A stretch of DNA of 39,184 bases from Stenotrophomonas sp. YIM B06876 (GCF_030711595.1 NZ_JAUJUJ010000027.1:1-39184), one strand, 5' to 3'. Counted from the first letter of the stretch, positions 25,202 through 34,413 are shown. A program made the numbers and translations. Notes: generated by a model from the sequence alone, not told the origin.

Positions 25202-27787
25202 TCAGTCCGCGGTGGACGTTGCCGGCCGCCACTGCTGCAACCACGCGCACAGCTGTTCGGCCGGCAGTGCCGGGGTGAAGTGGAATCCCTGGACCACGCG
25301 GTAGCCCTGCTCACCGAGCAGGCGCAGCTGTTCAGCGCTTTCCACGCCTTCGGCCACCACATCCAGCTGCAGGCTGTGGCCGATGTGCAGGATCGCGCGG
25401 GTCAGCGCGGCCGCCACTGCGTCATGCTCGATATCGCAGACGAAGCTGCGGTCCAGCTTGAGTTCGCTGATCGGCAGCTGCCGCAGATAGCTGAGACTGG
25501 AATAGCCGGTGCCGAAATCGTCCATCGACAGCCGCACCCCCAGTGCGCGCACCGCTTCCAGCGTGCACAACGTGGCCGGATTGTTGTCCAGCAGCACGTC
25601 TTCGGTGATCTCCACGGTCAGGTCCGCTGGCGCCAGTGCTTCGGCCTGCAGGATCTGCGCGATCTGCTGGGGCAGGTCGAGGTTGTGGAAGTTGGTGGGC
25701 GACAGGTTGACCGAGATCGATGGCACCCCCACGCCTTGCCGACGCCAGCGGGCCAGTTGCCGGCAGGCCGTGCGCAGCGCCCACTGGTCGAGGTCGCCGA
25801 TCAGCCCGCACTCCTCGGCCAGTGCGATAAAACGGCCCGGCGGGATCTGGCCCAGCGTCGGATGCCGCCAGCGTGCCAGGGCCTCGACGCTGTGCAGCGA
25901 GTGCTCCTGCAGGTTGATCTGCGGCTGGTAGTGCAGCTGCAGGCCGCCGTCTTCCAGTGCCTCGCGCAAGGCCGCCTCCAGCGCCAACCGCTCCTGGGCG
26001 ACCTTGTCCATTTCATGGCTGAAGAAACGGAAACCGTTGCGGCCGCTGTGCTTGGCCTGGTACATCGCCATGTCGGCGCGGTGCAGCAGCGTCTCCATAT
26101 CCGGGCCATCATGCGGAAACACGCTGATGCCGATGCTGGCCGACGGCCGCAGCGCGATGTCGGCCAGCGACAGCGACCGCGACAGCCGGCGCTGGATGCG
26201 CTCGGTCCGCTCGGCGGCGGCTTGCGCATCGCACGGGGTGAGCACCACCACGAACTCGTCACCGGCCAGGCGGCCGACGATATCCTGCGGCCCCACCTCT
26301 TCCTGCAGGCGCCGGGCGATGGTGCGCAGCAACTCGTCGCCGGCCGGATGGCCGAGCGAATCGTTGACCTGCTTGAAGCGGTCCAGGTCGATGAACAGCA
26401 CCGCCAGTACGTTGCCGGTGGTGCGCGCGGCGCTGATCGCCTGGTCGGCCTGGGCATGCAGCAGGTTGCGGTTGGGCAGCCCGGTCAGATCATCGTAGAA
26501 GGCCAGTTTGCGGATGCGGCTGCGCGCCTCCTCACGTTCCAGCGCCAGCGCACACAGGTGCACGCTGACCTCCACCAGCAACTGGTGGAACGGATCAGGC
26601 GCATGCGGTTGCCGGTAATAGAAGGCGAAGGTGCCCAGCACCCGGTCGTCGCTGGATTTGATCGGGGTCGACCAGCAGGCGGCAAGGCCATGGTCCAGCG
26701 CCAGGTGGCGGATACCTTCCCAGTTCGGGTCGCTGGCGATGTCGCTGGCCACCACGGTCTGGCCGCACCAGGCCGCGGTACCGCAGCTACCCACCCGCGG
26801 CCCGATCATGACGCCGTCGATCGAGTCGCTGTACGCCTGCGGCAGGCTCGGGCCGGCCAGGGTACGCAACCGGCCCTCGGCATCCACGCGCAGCACCGAG
26901 GCGATCACCTGCGGGGCGATGTGTTCCACCTCGCGGCACAGCAGCAGCATGATGTCGGCGGTGGGTACTTCGCGCACCATCGCATCGAGCATGCGGTTCT
27001 GCAGCACCTCGTGGATCTTGGAATGGGTGATGTCGGTCAACACGCTGACCAGGTTCACCAGCGTGCCGTAGTCGTCGAAAATCGGATTGGTGGTGATCGA
27101 GCACCACAGCGGCTCGCCATCGCCGCCATACACCCGCTCGTCGGAGCGCAGGTGTTCTCCGGCCCGCAGCCGCGCCAGATCGCGCGGCAGGCGCGCGGGG
27201 GCATAGTCCTGGCGCAGCAGCAACGGCAGCGCGGGCTGGCCCAGCACGGTGTCCTTGCCCGGCTCCAGGCCCAGCATCTGCGCAAAGCCCGTGTTGAAAT
27301 GCACAATGCGGCCTTCGCCGTCGGTGATCAGCACCGCGCTGTCGGTGTGGTCGAAGCCCAGCGACAGCAACCGCGTGCGTTCCTGCTGCTGGCGCGGCAC
27401 GGTGACGTCGCGGATGAACGCCATATGCACCGCGCAGTGGTCATCCACATGCAGCTGTGACAGCGCCACGCCGATCCAGCACGCCTGCCCGTCCTTGCGG
27501 ATCAGCTGCACCTCGCGCGGCTGGTTCAGCAGCTGGTGGATGCGGTTGCCAGTACCGGGATGCAGGCCGGTGTCATAGCGGTCGCGCATCGCCGGCGGGG
27601 CGAGCAGGCCGACGTTGCGGCCCAGCACTTCGGCCCGCGGCCAGCCGGAAATGAGTTCCATGGCGCGGTTGAAGTGCAGGATGCGGTTTTCGTCGTCGAA
27701 CAGGATGACCCCAACGTCGATCTGTTCCATCGCGGAGCCGAACAATCGTGAAATATCGTCGGCCGATGCCATCCGCTTTCCGTTCAT
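25202..27787 (-). CDS. PAS-PAS-GAF-GGDEF-EAL cyclic-di-GMP signalling protein
   Basis: This 861-residue protein has PAS1 (about 12-130), PAS2 (140-260), GAF (280-418), GGDEF (430-590) and EAL (605-855) domains. The GGDEF site is AGDEF (508-512), slightly degenerate, and the RxxD inhibitory site is absent (GPQD). The EAL domain looks active: EAL with E635, SVNLSPTNF, TVEITEDVL, MDDFGTGYSS, LKLDRSFV and VVAEGVES are all present. It is therefore probably a c-di-GMP phosphodiesterase, with an uncertain cyclase. The domain order and PAS1 sequence recall the oxygen sensor DosP, but the position I align with its haem histidine is Y71. The ATG at 27787 has CGGAG seven bases upstream; ATG 27772 is an alternative. 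No membrane segment is seen. Confidence 0.9.
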   Translation of the reverse strand: MNGKRMASADDISRLFGSAMEQIDVGVILFDDENRILHFNRAMELISGWPRAEVLGRNVGLLAPPAMRDRYDTGLHPGTGNRIHQLLNQPREVQLIRKDGQACWIGVALSQLHVDDHCAVHMAFIRDVTVPRQQQERTRLLSLGFDHTDSAVLITDGEGRIVHFNTGFAQMLGLEPGKDTVLGQPALPLLLRQDYAPARLPRDLARLRAGEHLRSDERVYGGDGEPLWCSITTNPIFDDYGTLVNLVSVLTDITHSKIHEVLQNRMLDAMVREVPTADIMLLLCREVEHIAPQVIASVLRVDAEGRLRTLAGPSLPQAYSDSIDGVMIGPRVGSCGTAAWCGQTVVASDIASDPNWEGIRHLALDHGLAACWSTPIKSSDDRVLGTFAFYYRQPHAPDPFHQLLVEVSVHLCALALEREEARSRIRKLAFYDDLTGLPNRNLLHAQADQAISAARTTGNVLAVLFIDLDRFKQVNDSLGHPAGDELLRTIARRLQEEVGPQDIVGRLAGDEFVVVLTPCDAQAAAERTERIQRRLSRSLSLADIALRPSASIGISVFPHDGPDMETLLHRADMAMYQAKHSGRNGFRFFSHEMDKVAQERLALEAALREALEDGGLQLHYQPQINLQEHSLHSVEALARWRHPTLGQIPPGRFIALAEECGLIGDLDQWALRTACRQLARWRRQGVGVPSISVNLSPTNFHNLDLPQQIAQILQAEALAPADLTVEITEDVLLDNNPATLCTLEAVRALGVRLSMDDFGTGYSSLSYLRQLPISELKLDRSFVCDIEHDAVAAALTRAILHIGHSLQLDVVAEGVESAEQLRLLGEQGYRVVQGFHFTPALPAEQLCAWLQQWRPATSTAD

Positions 27788-27989
27788 TCCGTCGCTCCGC
27801 CGCAGTCCTGGAGCCAAGTTTTGCATGCTTCGTGCGCGGCCGTGATGGGGCGGCTGTTCTGCCCCGGCGCAGCCGCCAGCGGCATCGGCGCACGCCCCCG
27901 TGGGTGCGGCCACCGCAGTGGCCAAAACCGCCCCGACTCCCCTGGCGGGGCGCTGGCGGAAGCCGGAGCGCATCCGGTATCGTGCGCCC

Positions 27990-28781
27990 ATGACTTCTCC
28001 CCCTCGCGCCCATCCGGGCGGCGTGGCGCGTGTAGTGCGCTACCTCTACCGCGCCCCGTTGCTGCTGGTCCACGTCGTGCTGTTCCTGCCGCTGATCCTG
28101 CTGTTGATGACGCCACCGTGGGGCCGCCTGCGCGTGGGCGGCGATACGCTGGAAGGACGCGTGGTGCGCGGGTGGTCGGGCGGGCTGATGTGGATTTTCG
28201 GGTTCCGCCTGCGCCGCTACGGCACGCCGCTGCCCGGCGCGGTGCTGTTCGTGGCCAACCACGTCGGCTGGGTCGACATCAGCGTGCTGCACAGCCAGAA
28301 AATGGTCGGGTTCGTCGCCAAGCGCGAGATCGCCGGCTGGCCGCTGGTGGGCTGGCTGGCCGCGCGCGGCCAGACTATTTTCCACCAGCGCGGCAATACC
28401 GAATCGCTGGGCGGGGTGATGGAGGAGATGGTCAAGCGGCTGCAACAGCGGCGCCCGGTGGCGGTCTTTCCCGAAGGCCGGACCCGCGGTGGGCACGAGG
28501 TCGGCCCGTTCCATGCGCGGATCTTCCAGGCCGCGGTCCAGACCGGAGTGCCGGTGCAGCCGGTGGCGTTGCGCTACGGCAAGCGCGGCCGGGCGCAGGC
28601 GGTGGTCGCGTTCGCGCCGGGCGAGAGCTTTTTCGGCAACTTCCTGCGGCTGCTGGGGGAACCGGCGCGACGTGCCGAAGTGCATTTCCTCGAACCGATC
28701 GCCAGCAGCGATCTGGAAGGCCGCCGCCGCATCGCCGAGACCTCGCGCGCGCGCATCGTGGCCGCGATGACCGGCCCTTGA
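27990..28781 (+). CDS. 1-acyl-sn-glycerol-3-phosphate acyltransferase (PlsC-like)
   Basis: This 263-residue protein has an N-terminal hydrophobic segment (LLLVHVVLFLPLILLLM, residues about 22-42), a membrane anchor. ANHVGWVDISVL gives the HX4D catalytic motif (H91, D96), and VFPEGRTRGG gives the glycerolipid-binding FPEGxR motif. GQTIFHQRGN is the third conserved block. These mark the PlsC/LPLAT family, which adds the second acyl chain to lysophosphatidic acid at the inner membrane. Variants of this family acylate other lipids, for example ornithine lipids, so the acceptor is not certain. It is divergent from the PAS-GGDEF-EAL gene with 202 bases between; I see no strong promoter motif there. 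Confidence 0.85.
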   Translation: MTSPPRAHPGGVARVVRYLYRAPLLLVHVVLFLPLILLLMTPPWGRLRVGGDTLEGRVVRGWSGGLMWIFGFRLRRYGTPLPGAVLFVANHVGWVDISVLHSQKMVGFVAKREIAGWPLVGWLAARGQTIFHQRGNTESLGGVMEEMVKRLQQRRPVAVFPEGRTRGGHEVGPFHARIFQAAVQTGVPVQPVALRYGKRGRAQAVVAFAPGESFFGNFLRLLGEPARRAEVHFLEPIASSDLEGRRRIAETSRARIVAAMTGP

Positions 28782-28826
28782 CGCGGTGGCGGTTTTTCAC
28801 GTCACCTGCGGCTGTTCCCGCCCAGC

Positions 28827-29831
28827 ATGTCGGCCATGTTGACCGCTGCCGATTATCAGCCACCGCCGTGGCTGCGCAACCCGCACCTGCAATCGATGCT
28901 GGCGTCCAGCGGCCTGCGCCTGCGCCGGGGCGAACAGCTGATCTCGGCCAGTGCCGCCGGCACCTCCGAGCTGATGCTCGATGGCGGCGGCGGCGTGCGC
29001 CTGCAGGCCTGGCACAGCCGCGTCTGTGGCCGGGGGGCGCCGCTGGGCGTGGCCCTGCTGCTGCACGGCTGGGAGGGCAGCGCCGAGTCGAGTTACATGC
29101 GCATGACCGCCGCGCGCATGCTCGAAAGCGGGTTCGACGTGGTGCGGCTGAATTTCCGTGACCATGGCAACACCCATCACCTGAATCCGGGCATCTTCCA
29201 TTCCTGCCGGATCGACGAGGTGGTGAACGCCGCCGGCGATGTCGCGCGACGGTTCGGTTCACTGCCGATGGTGGCGGCCGGCTACTCGCTGGGCGGCAAT
29301 TTCGTACTGCGGCTGGCGCTGCGCGCGCCGGCCGCCGGCGTGCCATTGCTGCACGTGGCCTCGGTGTGCCCGGTGCTGGACCCGTCGGTGACGATGGACA
29401 GTATCGAACGTGGGCCGGCGGTGTACGACTGGTATTTCCGCCGCAAATGGACCGGCTCGCTGCGGCGCAAGCGCGCGCTGTTCCCGGAACTGGCCGATTG
29501 CGACGAACAGGTGCTGAAGCTGGACATCCGCGGGCTCACCGGCTGGCTGGTCGAACGCCACACCGATTTCGACTCGCTGCAGGCCTATTTCGACGGCTAT
29601 TCGATTGCCGGCGCGCGGCTGGCGGAGCTGCAGGTGCCGGCCGACATACTGATGGCGCAGGACGATCCGGTGATCCCGTTCGCCACCTTCGACCGCTGGC
29701 AGCTGCCGGCCAGCGCCCGGTTGGAGATCGCCGCGTGGGGCGGGCATTGCGGTTTCCTGGAAAACATTCGCGGCGATGGTTTTTCCGAGCGCTGGGTGGC
29801 GGACCGGCTGAGCGCGGCCCTGCTCCGCTGA
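28827..29831 (+). CDS. YheT-like alpha/beta hydrolase
   Basis: This 334-residue hydrolase matches the YheT family. It begins with PPPWLRNPHLQSMLAS, the typical family opening. VALLLHGWEGSAESSYMR forms the oxyanion region, AAGYSLGGNFVL carries the nucleophile S154, MAQDDPVIPF gives the acid and WGGHCGF the catalytic histidine, so the triad appears complete. Family members hydrolyse esters of medium-chain acids; the natural substrate is unknown. It follows the PlsC-like gene by 45 bases and may share its transcript. An ATG nine bases after the chosen start is an alternative; neither has a strong ribosome site. Confidence 0.86.
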   Translation: MSAMLTAADYQPPPWLRNPHLQSMLASSGLRLRRGEQLISASAAGTSELMLDGGGGVRLQAWHSRVCGRGAPLGVALLLHGWEGSAESSYMRMTAARMLESGFDVVRLNFRDHGNTHHLNPGIFHSCRIDEVVNAAGDVARRFGSLPMVAAGYSLGGNFVLRLALRAPAAGVPLLHVASVCPVLDPSVTMDSIERGPAVYDWYFRRKWTGSLRRKRALFPELADCDEQVLKLDIRGLTGWLVERHTDFDSLQAYFDGYSIAGARLAELQVPADILMAQDDPVIPFATFDRWQLPASARLEIAAWGGHCGFLENIRGDGFSERWVADRLSAALLR

Positions 29832-29893
29832 GCCGTGGCGGCGGCTTGCGGCGCGGCGGCTACAATGCGGGTTTGCCCTGAAGCCGGACCGTC

Positions 29894-31963
29894 ATGCAAG
29901 ACAAGATCATCGAAGCCCTGCGTCGCAACGCCACCGACGACGCCGTGATGCTGGCCCGCCAGTGGAGCGAAGCCGAGCCGCAGCAGGCCCAGGCCTGGCG
30001 TTGGCTGTCGCTGGCGCAGCAGCAGCAGGGCCAGAGCGATGCCGCGCGCGCCAGCCTCGAGCAGGCGCTGGCGCTGGCGCCGGACAATGCCGATCTGCAC
30101 CTGCAGCATGCCGGGCTGCTGCTGGCACAACGCCAGCTGGACGCGGCCGGGCAGGCGCTGGACAAGACCACGGCGCTGAATCCCAACGAATTTTCCGCCT
30201 ACCTGATGCAGGCGCATCTGGCGCTGGCACGCAACGACACCGACGAGGCCGACCGCCTCGGGCGCATGGCCGCGCGGGTCGATCCGGACAGCCCGGAGCT
30301 GGCGCCGATCGAAGGCATGGTGGCGTTGCGCCGCGGCGACGTCGACCGTGCGCTGGCGGTGCTGTCGGCCGCCAGTGCGCAGCTGCCGGATGACCCGCGG
30401 CTGCTGTATGCGCTGGGTTTCGCCTATCTGGGCAAGGACATGCTGGCGTTTGCCGAGCAGGCGTTCCGTCGCGTGCTGGAGCTGAACCCGGGCAGCCGCG
30501 CGCTGCGCGGGCTGCTGGTGCAGCTGGCGTTGCGCCAGGACCATGTCGATTCGGCCGCGGAGCTCCTGCGCCAGGAGCTGGCCATGCCGGACGGCGACAC
30601 GCCGGCCATGCGCCGCCTGGCCGGCGAGCTGGAGCTGCAGGCCGGGCAGCCGTTGCAGGCGCTGGAACACCTGGTGCCGCTGCTGGCGCAGTTGCCGGGC
30701 GACCGCGCCACATTGCAGATGCTGCTGGTGGCCTGGCAGCGGCTCGGGCGTGAGGAAGCGGCCCGCGAGCAACTGGACGCGGCGCTGCAAGCGCATCCGC
30801 AGCTGCACGACCTGTGGCTGGCGCGGCTGGCGGTGGCGCCGGTGGGCAGTGACGAGGCGGTGGCAGTGGTCGAGCGCTGGTTGCAGGCGATGCCGGCGCA
30901 TGTGCCGGCGCTGGAAGCGCGCATGAGCCTGCACGATATGAACGAGCAGGCCGATGCCGCCGAAGCGGTGGCGCGGCAGATCGTGGCCCTGGAGCCGGGC
31001 CGGATCAGCGGCGAACAGCGCATTGTCGAAGCGCTGCTGGCACGCGAACCGGCGGCGGCCGTGGCGCACCTGCACGCGCTGATCGACAACGCGCCGGACG
31101 CGGCGCGCCCGGCACTGCGCACCTGGCTGGGTGCGGTGCAGGACCGGGCCAACGACCCGGCGGCGGCGCTGGCCACCTGGCTGGAGCTGCATGCCGACCT
31201 GGCGCCGTCACGGCTGCCGCTGCCGCCGCAGGCCAAGGCGCCGATGAGCTGGCCGGAGATGGGCGCGGTGGCCGAAGACAACCGGGTGCGGCCGATGTTC
31301 ATCTGGGGCGCGCCCGGGTCGGGCGTGGAGCGGGTGGTGGCGGTGATCGAAGCCGGCAGTCCGGTACTGCGCGCCGACCGCTTCGGGCCGAATCCGCCCG
31401 ACGACGCGTTCCAGAACTACCGCACCCTGCAGAGCCTGGCGACCGACGAACTGAGCCCGGAGCAGCTGGTGCGGCAGTGGCGCGACCAGCTGCCGGGGCG
31501 CGGCATCACCGAGGGCAATGTCATCGACTGGCTGCTGTGGTGGGACAACGCGCTGTTGTGGGCGCTGCGGCCGCAGCTGCCGGAAGGACGGCTGGTGATC
31601 GCGGTCCGCGATCCGCGCGACATGCTGATCGAATGGCTGGCACTCGGTGCCCCGGCGCCGCTGGCGCTGACCTCGGCCACCGAAGCGGCCGAATGGCTGG
31701 CGCGGGCGCTGGCGCAGGCGGCCACGCTGCACGAGCAGGACCTGTACACCCACCTGCTGCTCCGTACCGACGATGCGGTCAACAGCCCCGAGGCCATGGC
31801 CGCGCTGCTGGAACAGGCGTTCGGGCTGCCCTTCCCGCAGGTGCGCAGTCTGGGCCCGGCCACCATCGCCGCCGGTCACTGGCGCAAATACGCCGAGGTG
31901 CTGGCCGCACCGTTCGCGCTGCTGACGCCGGTCGCGGTGCGCCTGGGCTATCCCGAAGTCTGA
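29894..31963 (+). CDS. TPR protein with degenerate C-terminal sulfotransferase domain
   Basis: This 689-residue protein has two parts. Residues 1 to about 450 are tandem helical repeats of TPR type, for example WRWLSLAQQQQGQSDAARAS and ALGFAYLGKDMLAFAEQAFR. From about 465 there is a region that looks like a sulfotransferase domain. PMFIWGAPGSGVERVV (around 468-483) occupies the place of the PAPS-binding PxRSGTT loop, VIAVRDPRDMLIEWL (R572) the 3'-phosphate motif, and GHWRKYAEVL the late conserved helix. The 5' loop has lost the usual RSGTT residues, so catalysis is doubtful. TPR-sulfotransferase fusions occur in many proteobacteria. No signal peptide is seen. Confidence 0.8.
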   Translation: MQDKIIEALRRNATDDAVMLARQWSEAEPQQAQAWRWLSLAQQQQGQSDAARASLEQALALAPDNADLHLQHAGLLLAQRQLDAAGQALDKTTALNPNEFSAYLMQAHLALARNDTDEADRLGRMAARVDPDSPELAPIEGMVALRRGDVDRALAVLSAASAQLPDDPRLLYALGFAYLGKDMLAFAEQAFRRVLELNPGSRALRGLLVQLALRQDHVDSAAELLRQELAMPDGDTPAMRRLAGELELQAGQPLQALEHLVPLLAQLPGDRATLQMLLVAWQRLGREEAAREQLDAALQAHPQLHDLWLARLAVAPVGSDEAVAVVERWLQAMPAHVPALEARMSLHDMNEQADAAEAVARQIVALEPGRISGEQRIVEALLAREPAAAVAHLHALIDNAPDAARPALRTWLGAVQDRANDPAAALATWLELHADLAPSRLPLPPQAKAPMSWPEMGAVAEDNRVRPMFIWGAPGSGVERVVAVIEAGSPVLRADRFGPNPPDDAFQNYRTLQSLATDELSPEQLVRQWRDQLPGRGITEGNVIDWLLWWDNALLWALRPQLPEGRLVIAVRDPRDMLIEWLALGAPAPLALTSATEAAEWLARALAQAATLHEQDLYTHLLLRTDDAVNSPEAMAALLEQAFGLPFPQVRSLGPATIAAGHWRKYAEVLAAPFALLTPVAVRLGYPEV

Positions 31964-31979
31964 TCTGCAGGAGAACCGC

Positions 31980-32601
31980 ATGAAACTGGACAGCCAGAGT
32001 TTCCGCAACGGCCAGCCGTTGCCGGCCGAGTTCGCCGCCGGCACCGCCGCCGGTTTCGGCCGCAACCGCAACCCGCAGCTGGGCTGGAGCGAGGTGCCTG
32101 CCGGCACCCGGTCGTTCGCGCTGCTGTGCGTGGACCCGGATGTGCCGACCGTGGCCGAACTGGTCGGCCGCAGCGATGTGACCATTCCGCGGGATCAACC
32201 GCGTTGCGATTTCATCCACTGGGTGATGGCCGATATTCCGGCGCAGGTGCGCGCGCTCGCCGCCGGCAGCTGCAGCGATGGCTTCACCGCCCGGGGCAAG
32301 CAGGCGCCGGCCGGTCCGGCCGGGTCGCGGCAGGGGCTCAACGACTACACCGGCTGGTTTGCCGGCGATGCCGGAATGGGCGGGGAGTACGTCGGCTATG
32401 ACGGGCCGTATCCCCCGGCCAACGACGAGCGCCTGCATCGCTACTTTTTCCGCGTGTTCGCGCTGGAGGTGCCATCGCTGGTCTTGCCCGCGCGTTTCAC
32501 GGCGGCCGATATGCTGCGCGCCATGCATGGCCATGCATGGCCATGTGCTGGCCGAAGCGGCGATCCACGGCACCTACACGCTCAATCCGGCACTGGGCTG
32601 A
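31980..32601 (+). pseudogene. YbhB/YbcL (PEBP) family protein, C-terminus frameshifted
   Basis: The gene encodes a phosphatidylethanolamine-binding-protein-like protein of the YbhB/YbcL family: SFALLCVDPDVPT, FIHWVMADIP, GLNDYTGWFAGD, YDGPYPPANDERLHRYFFRV. The reading frame is good to MLRAMHGHA near 32540. There CCATGCATGG is present twice in tandem (32521-32540), and the extra 10 bases shift the frame. Removing one copy restores GHVLAEAAIHGTYTLNPALG and a stop at 32599-32601, the expected family ending, giving 203 residues. As it stands, translation would run on to 32714 with an unrelated 50-residue tail. AGGAG precedes the ATG. It is either a recent mutation, a switchable site or a sequencing/assembly error. 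Confidence 0.8.
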
Positions 32602-32620
32602 GCGCGCAGCAGGGTATGAA

Positions 32621-32644
32621 AAAGGGCGCCGCAAGGCGCCCTTT
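32621..32644 (-). terminator. Rho-independent terminator between convergent genes
   Basis: AAAGGGCGCC-GCAA-GGCGCCCTTT is a perfect 10-bp stem with a tetraloop. On the minus strand it is followed by a further TT, giving a T-run suited to ending the META/DUF4377 gene; it may also work for the plus-strand PEBP gene. Confidence 0.8.
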
Positions 32645-32668
32645 CCCGTGGATCGAAACCGTGGCCGT

Positions 32669-33475
32669 TTACGGCTTGACCGTTTCCGACTCCACCACCA
32701 TGTCCAGCACGTAGGCCTGCGAAGCGCCGTCGGCCGGCGGGTTGGCGACGGTGTAGCGCTTCAGGCGCAGCACATTGCGCACGCCGGCTTGGTGGGTATA
32801 GCCCTCGATGGTGCCGTGGAAGTTCCCGAACGGGCCCGGCTCGCCCTGCTTGACGCCGTTCTCGGCGTAATGGATCTCCCGGGTCTGCAGGCACTGCGCA
32901 TCTTTGGTGAGCCCGTTCGAACACGGCCGGGTCTGCGCGCCCACTTCCAGGAACACGGTCTCGCCTTCGCCGCCGTAGCGGGTTTCGGCCGTCGGCTCGC
33001 CGCGGAAGGTCAGCACGTCGCCCTGGGCATTGACCAGCTGCAGCGTGCCGGCCTCGGGCATTTTCCCTTCCAGCGCACCTTCGAGCCGTTCGCCCACGGC
33101 CTGGTCCAGCGCCATCAGTCCGGGATCGGCGCAGGCCATCAGGGTCGAGGCCAGGCTGCCGACGGTAAGCGTCGCGCCATCCACGGTGTAGCTGCCACCC
33201 ATGCGGTTGCAGGTGTTGGAGACCGAGATCCGGCCGTCGCTGAAGTCCAGGGTCAGCGGCTGGTCGGCCCGCGCGAACAACGCATCAAGCCGCTGGCCGG
33301 TGGCATCGCTGGCCTCGCTCAGCCGCCAGTGGTTGGCGGCCAGTGCGGCACTGTCGATCGTTGCGGTCGCGGCGGGGGCGGCGACTGCGGACGGGGTGGC
33401 GTCCGGCGTGGCCGGCGGTTTGCTGCAGGCGGCCAGCAGGGCCAGCGGAAGAATGAGCAAAATAGTGCGGTTCAT
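32669..33475 (-). CDS. META and DUF4377 domain lipoprotein
   Basis: This 268-residue protein starts MNRTILLILPLALLAACSKP with a lipobox at LLAAC, so it is predicted to be an outer- or inner-membrane lipoprotein. Residues about 40-160 form a META (HslJ-like) domain: NHWRLSEASDATGQRL, SNTCNRMGGSYTVDG, LASTLMACADPGLMALDQAV. The C-terminal part from about 175 resembles DUF4377, with FLEVGAQTRPCSNGLTKDAQ, then CLQTREIHYAENG. HslJ is linked to novobiocin resistance and stress in E. coli; the function here is unknown. A strong AAGGAGAT site precedes the ATG. It is the only gene between the terminator at 32621 and uppP and appears monocistronic. Confidence 0.88.
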   Translation of the reverse strand: MNRTILLILPLALLAACSKPPATPDATPSAVAAPAATATIDSAALAANHWRLSEASDATGQRLDALFARADQPLTLDFSDGRISVSNTCNRMGGSYTVDGATLTVGSLASTLMACADPGLMALDQAVGERLEGALEGKMPEAGTLQLVNAQGDVLTFRGEPTAETRYGGEGETVFLEVGAQTRPCSNGLTKDAQCLQTREIHYAENGVKQGEPGPFGNFHGTIEGYTHQAGVRNVLRLKRYTVANPPADGASQAYVLDMVVESETVKP

Positions 33476-33541
33476 GCAGATCTCCTTGGGAATGGGGGGA
33501 CATACGGATGGGGCCGATGGGGTGTCAGCGCCGGTGCCTGT

Positions 33542-34336
33542 TCAATTGCCTGCCGGCAACCACAGCAGCAGGGCGATGCCGACCACGATCCGGTACAGCG
33601 CAAACACGGTGTAACGGTGGCCCTTGATGAAGCCGAGCAGCCATTTCACCACGAGAAACCCGGTGGCCACCGCCGCGGCAAACGCCACCGCCACGTCCAG
33701 CCAGTTCTCGCTGCCCAGCTGGCCGTGCCGCGCCAGTTCCAGGAACGCATAGCCGCTGGCGGCGAACATGGTGGGGATGCCCACCAGGAACACGAATTCG
33801 GTCGCCGCCGAACGCCGGCTCAGGCCCAGCAACATGGCCAGGAAGATCGCCGCGGCCGAACGCGAGGTGCCGGGGAATACCCCGGCCACGACCTGTGCCA
33901 GGCCCACCGCGATCGCGACTTTCCAGGTGACCTGGTCGCGCTCGGGCATCCGCGCGGCAAACGCCTCGGCCAGCAGCATCCACACGCCGCCGATCAGCAG
34001 GGCCCACGCCACCGGCGTCACCGTTTCGGGCAGCTGCCAGCCGGCCAGCCGCACCGGCAGCCCGACCAGCGCGGTGACCAGGAACGCCACGCCCAGCTTC
34101 ATCACGTAGTCGCGGTTCTCGCGCCGGTCCAGACCGGTGGCCAGCGCCCACAGCCGCTGCCGGAACACCAGGGTGATGGCGAGGATCGCGCCGGCCTGGA
34201 TGACGATGTTGAAGAAGTCCGAACGCGCGCCCAGCCAGTGCTGGGCAATCAGCAGATGGCCGGTGCTGGAGATGGGGAGGAACTCGGAAAGGCCTTCAAG
34301 GATGCCCAGCAAAAGGGCGGAGATCAGGTCGGACAT
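33542..34336 (-). CDS. uppP: Undecaprenyl-diphosphate phosphatase (UppP/BacA)
   Basis: This 264-residue inner-membrane protein removes a phosphate from undecaprenyl diphosphate, recycling the lipid carrier for peptidoglycan and other wall polymers. It starts MSDLISALLLGILEGLSEFL, with the signature EFLPISSTGHLLIA at about residues 18-31. VVAGVFPGTSRSAAAIFLAM is the second active-site block. About eight membrane helices are expected, as in the family, and the length is normal. The ATG at 34336 was chosen because it fits the family N-terminus; a start 33 bases earlier is open but has no support. It is divergent from glnA, and the NtrC sites lie in their shared upstream region. Confidence 0.94.
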   Translation of the reverse strand: MSDLISALLLGILEGLSEFLPISSTGHLLIAQHWLGARSDFFNIVIQAGAILAITLVFRQRLWALATGLDRRENRDYVMKLGVAFLVTALVGLPVRLAGWQLPETVTPVAWALLIGGVWMLLAEAFAARMPERDQVTWKVAIAVGLAQVVAGVFPGTSRSAAAIFLAMLLGLSRRSAATEFVFLVGIPTMFAASGYAFLELARHGQLGSENWLDVAVAFAAAVATGFLVVKWLLGFIKGHRYTVFALYRIVVGIALLLWLPAGN

Positions 34337-34385
34337 CGGCAATGGGATTGGAAAAGAGCGCTGAAGCATAGAGCATCACCGCCAC

Positions 34386-34400
34386 GCACCAATACAGTGC
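34386..34400 (+). promoter_or_regulatory. NtrC-binding site 1 upstream of glnA
   Basis: GCACCAATACAGTGC; read on the other strand GCACTGTATTGGTGC, close to the NtrC enhancer consensus GCAC-N7-GTGC with TGG in the right half. It is centred about 128 bases before the predicted glnA transcription start. Confidence 0.7.
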
Positions 34401-34413
34401 GTCATCCGGGTTT

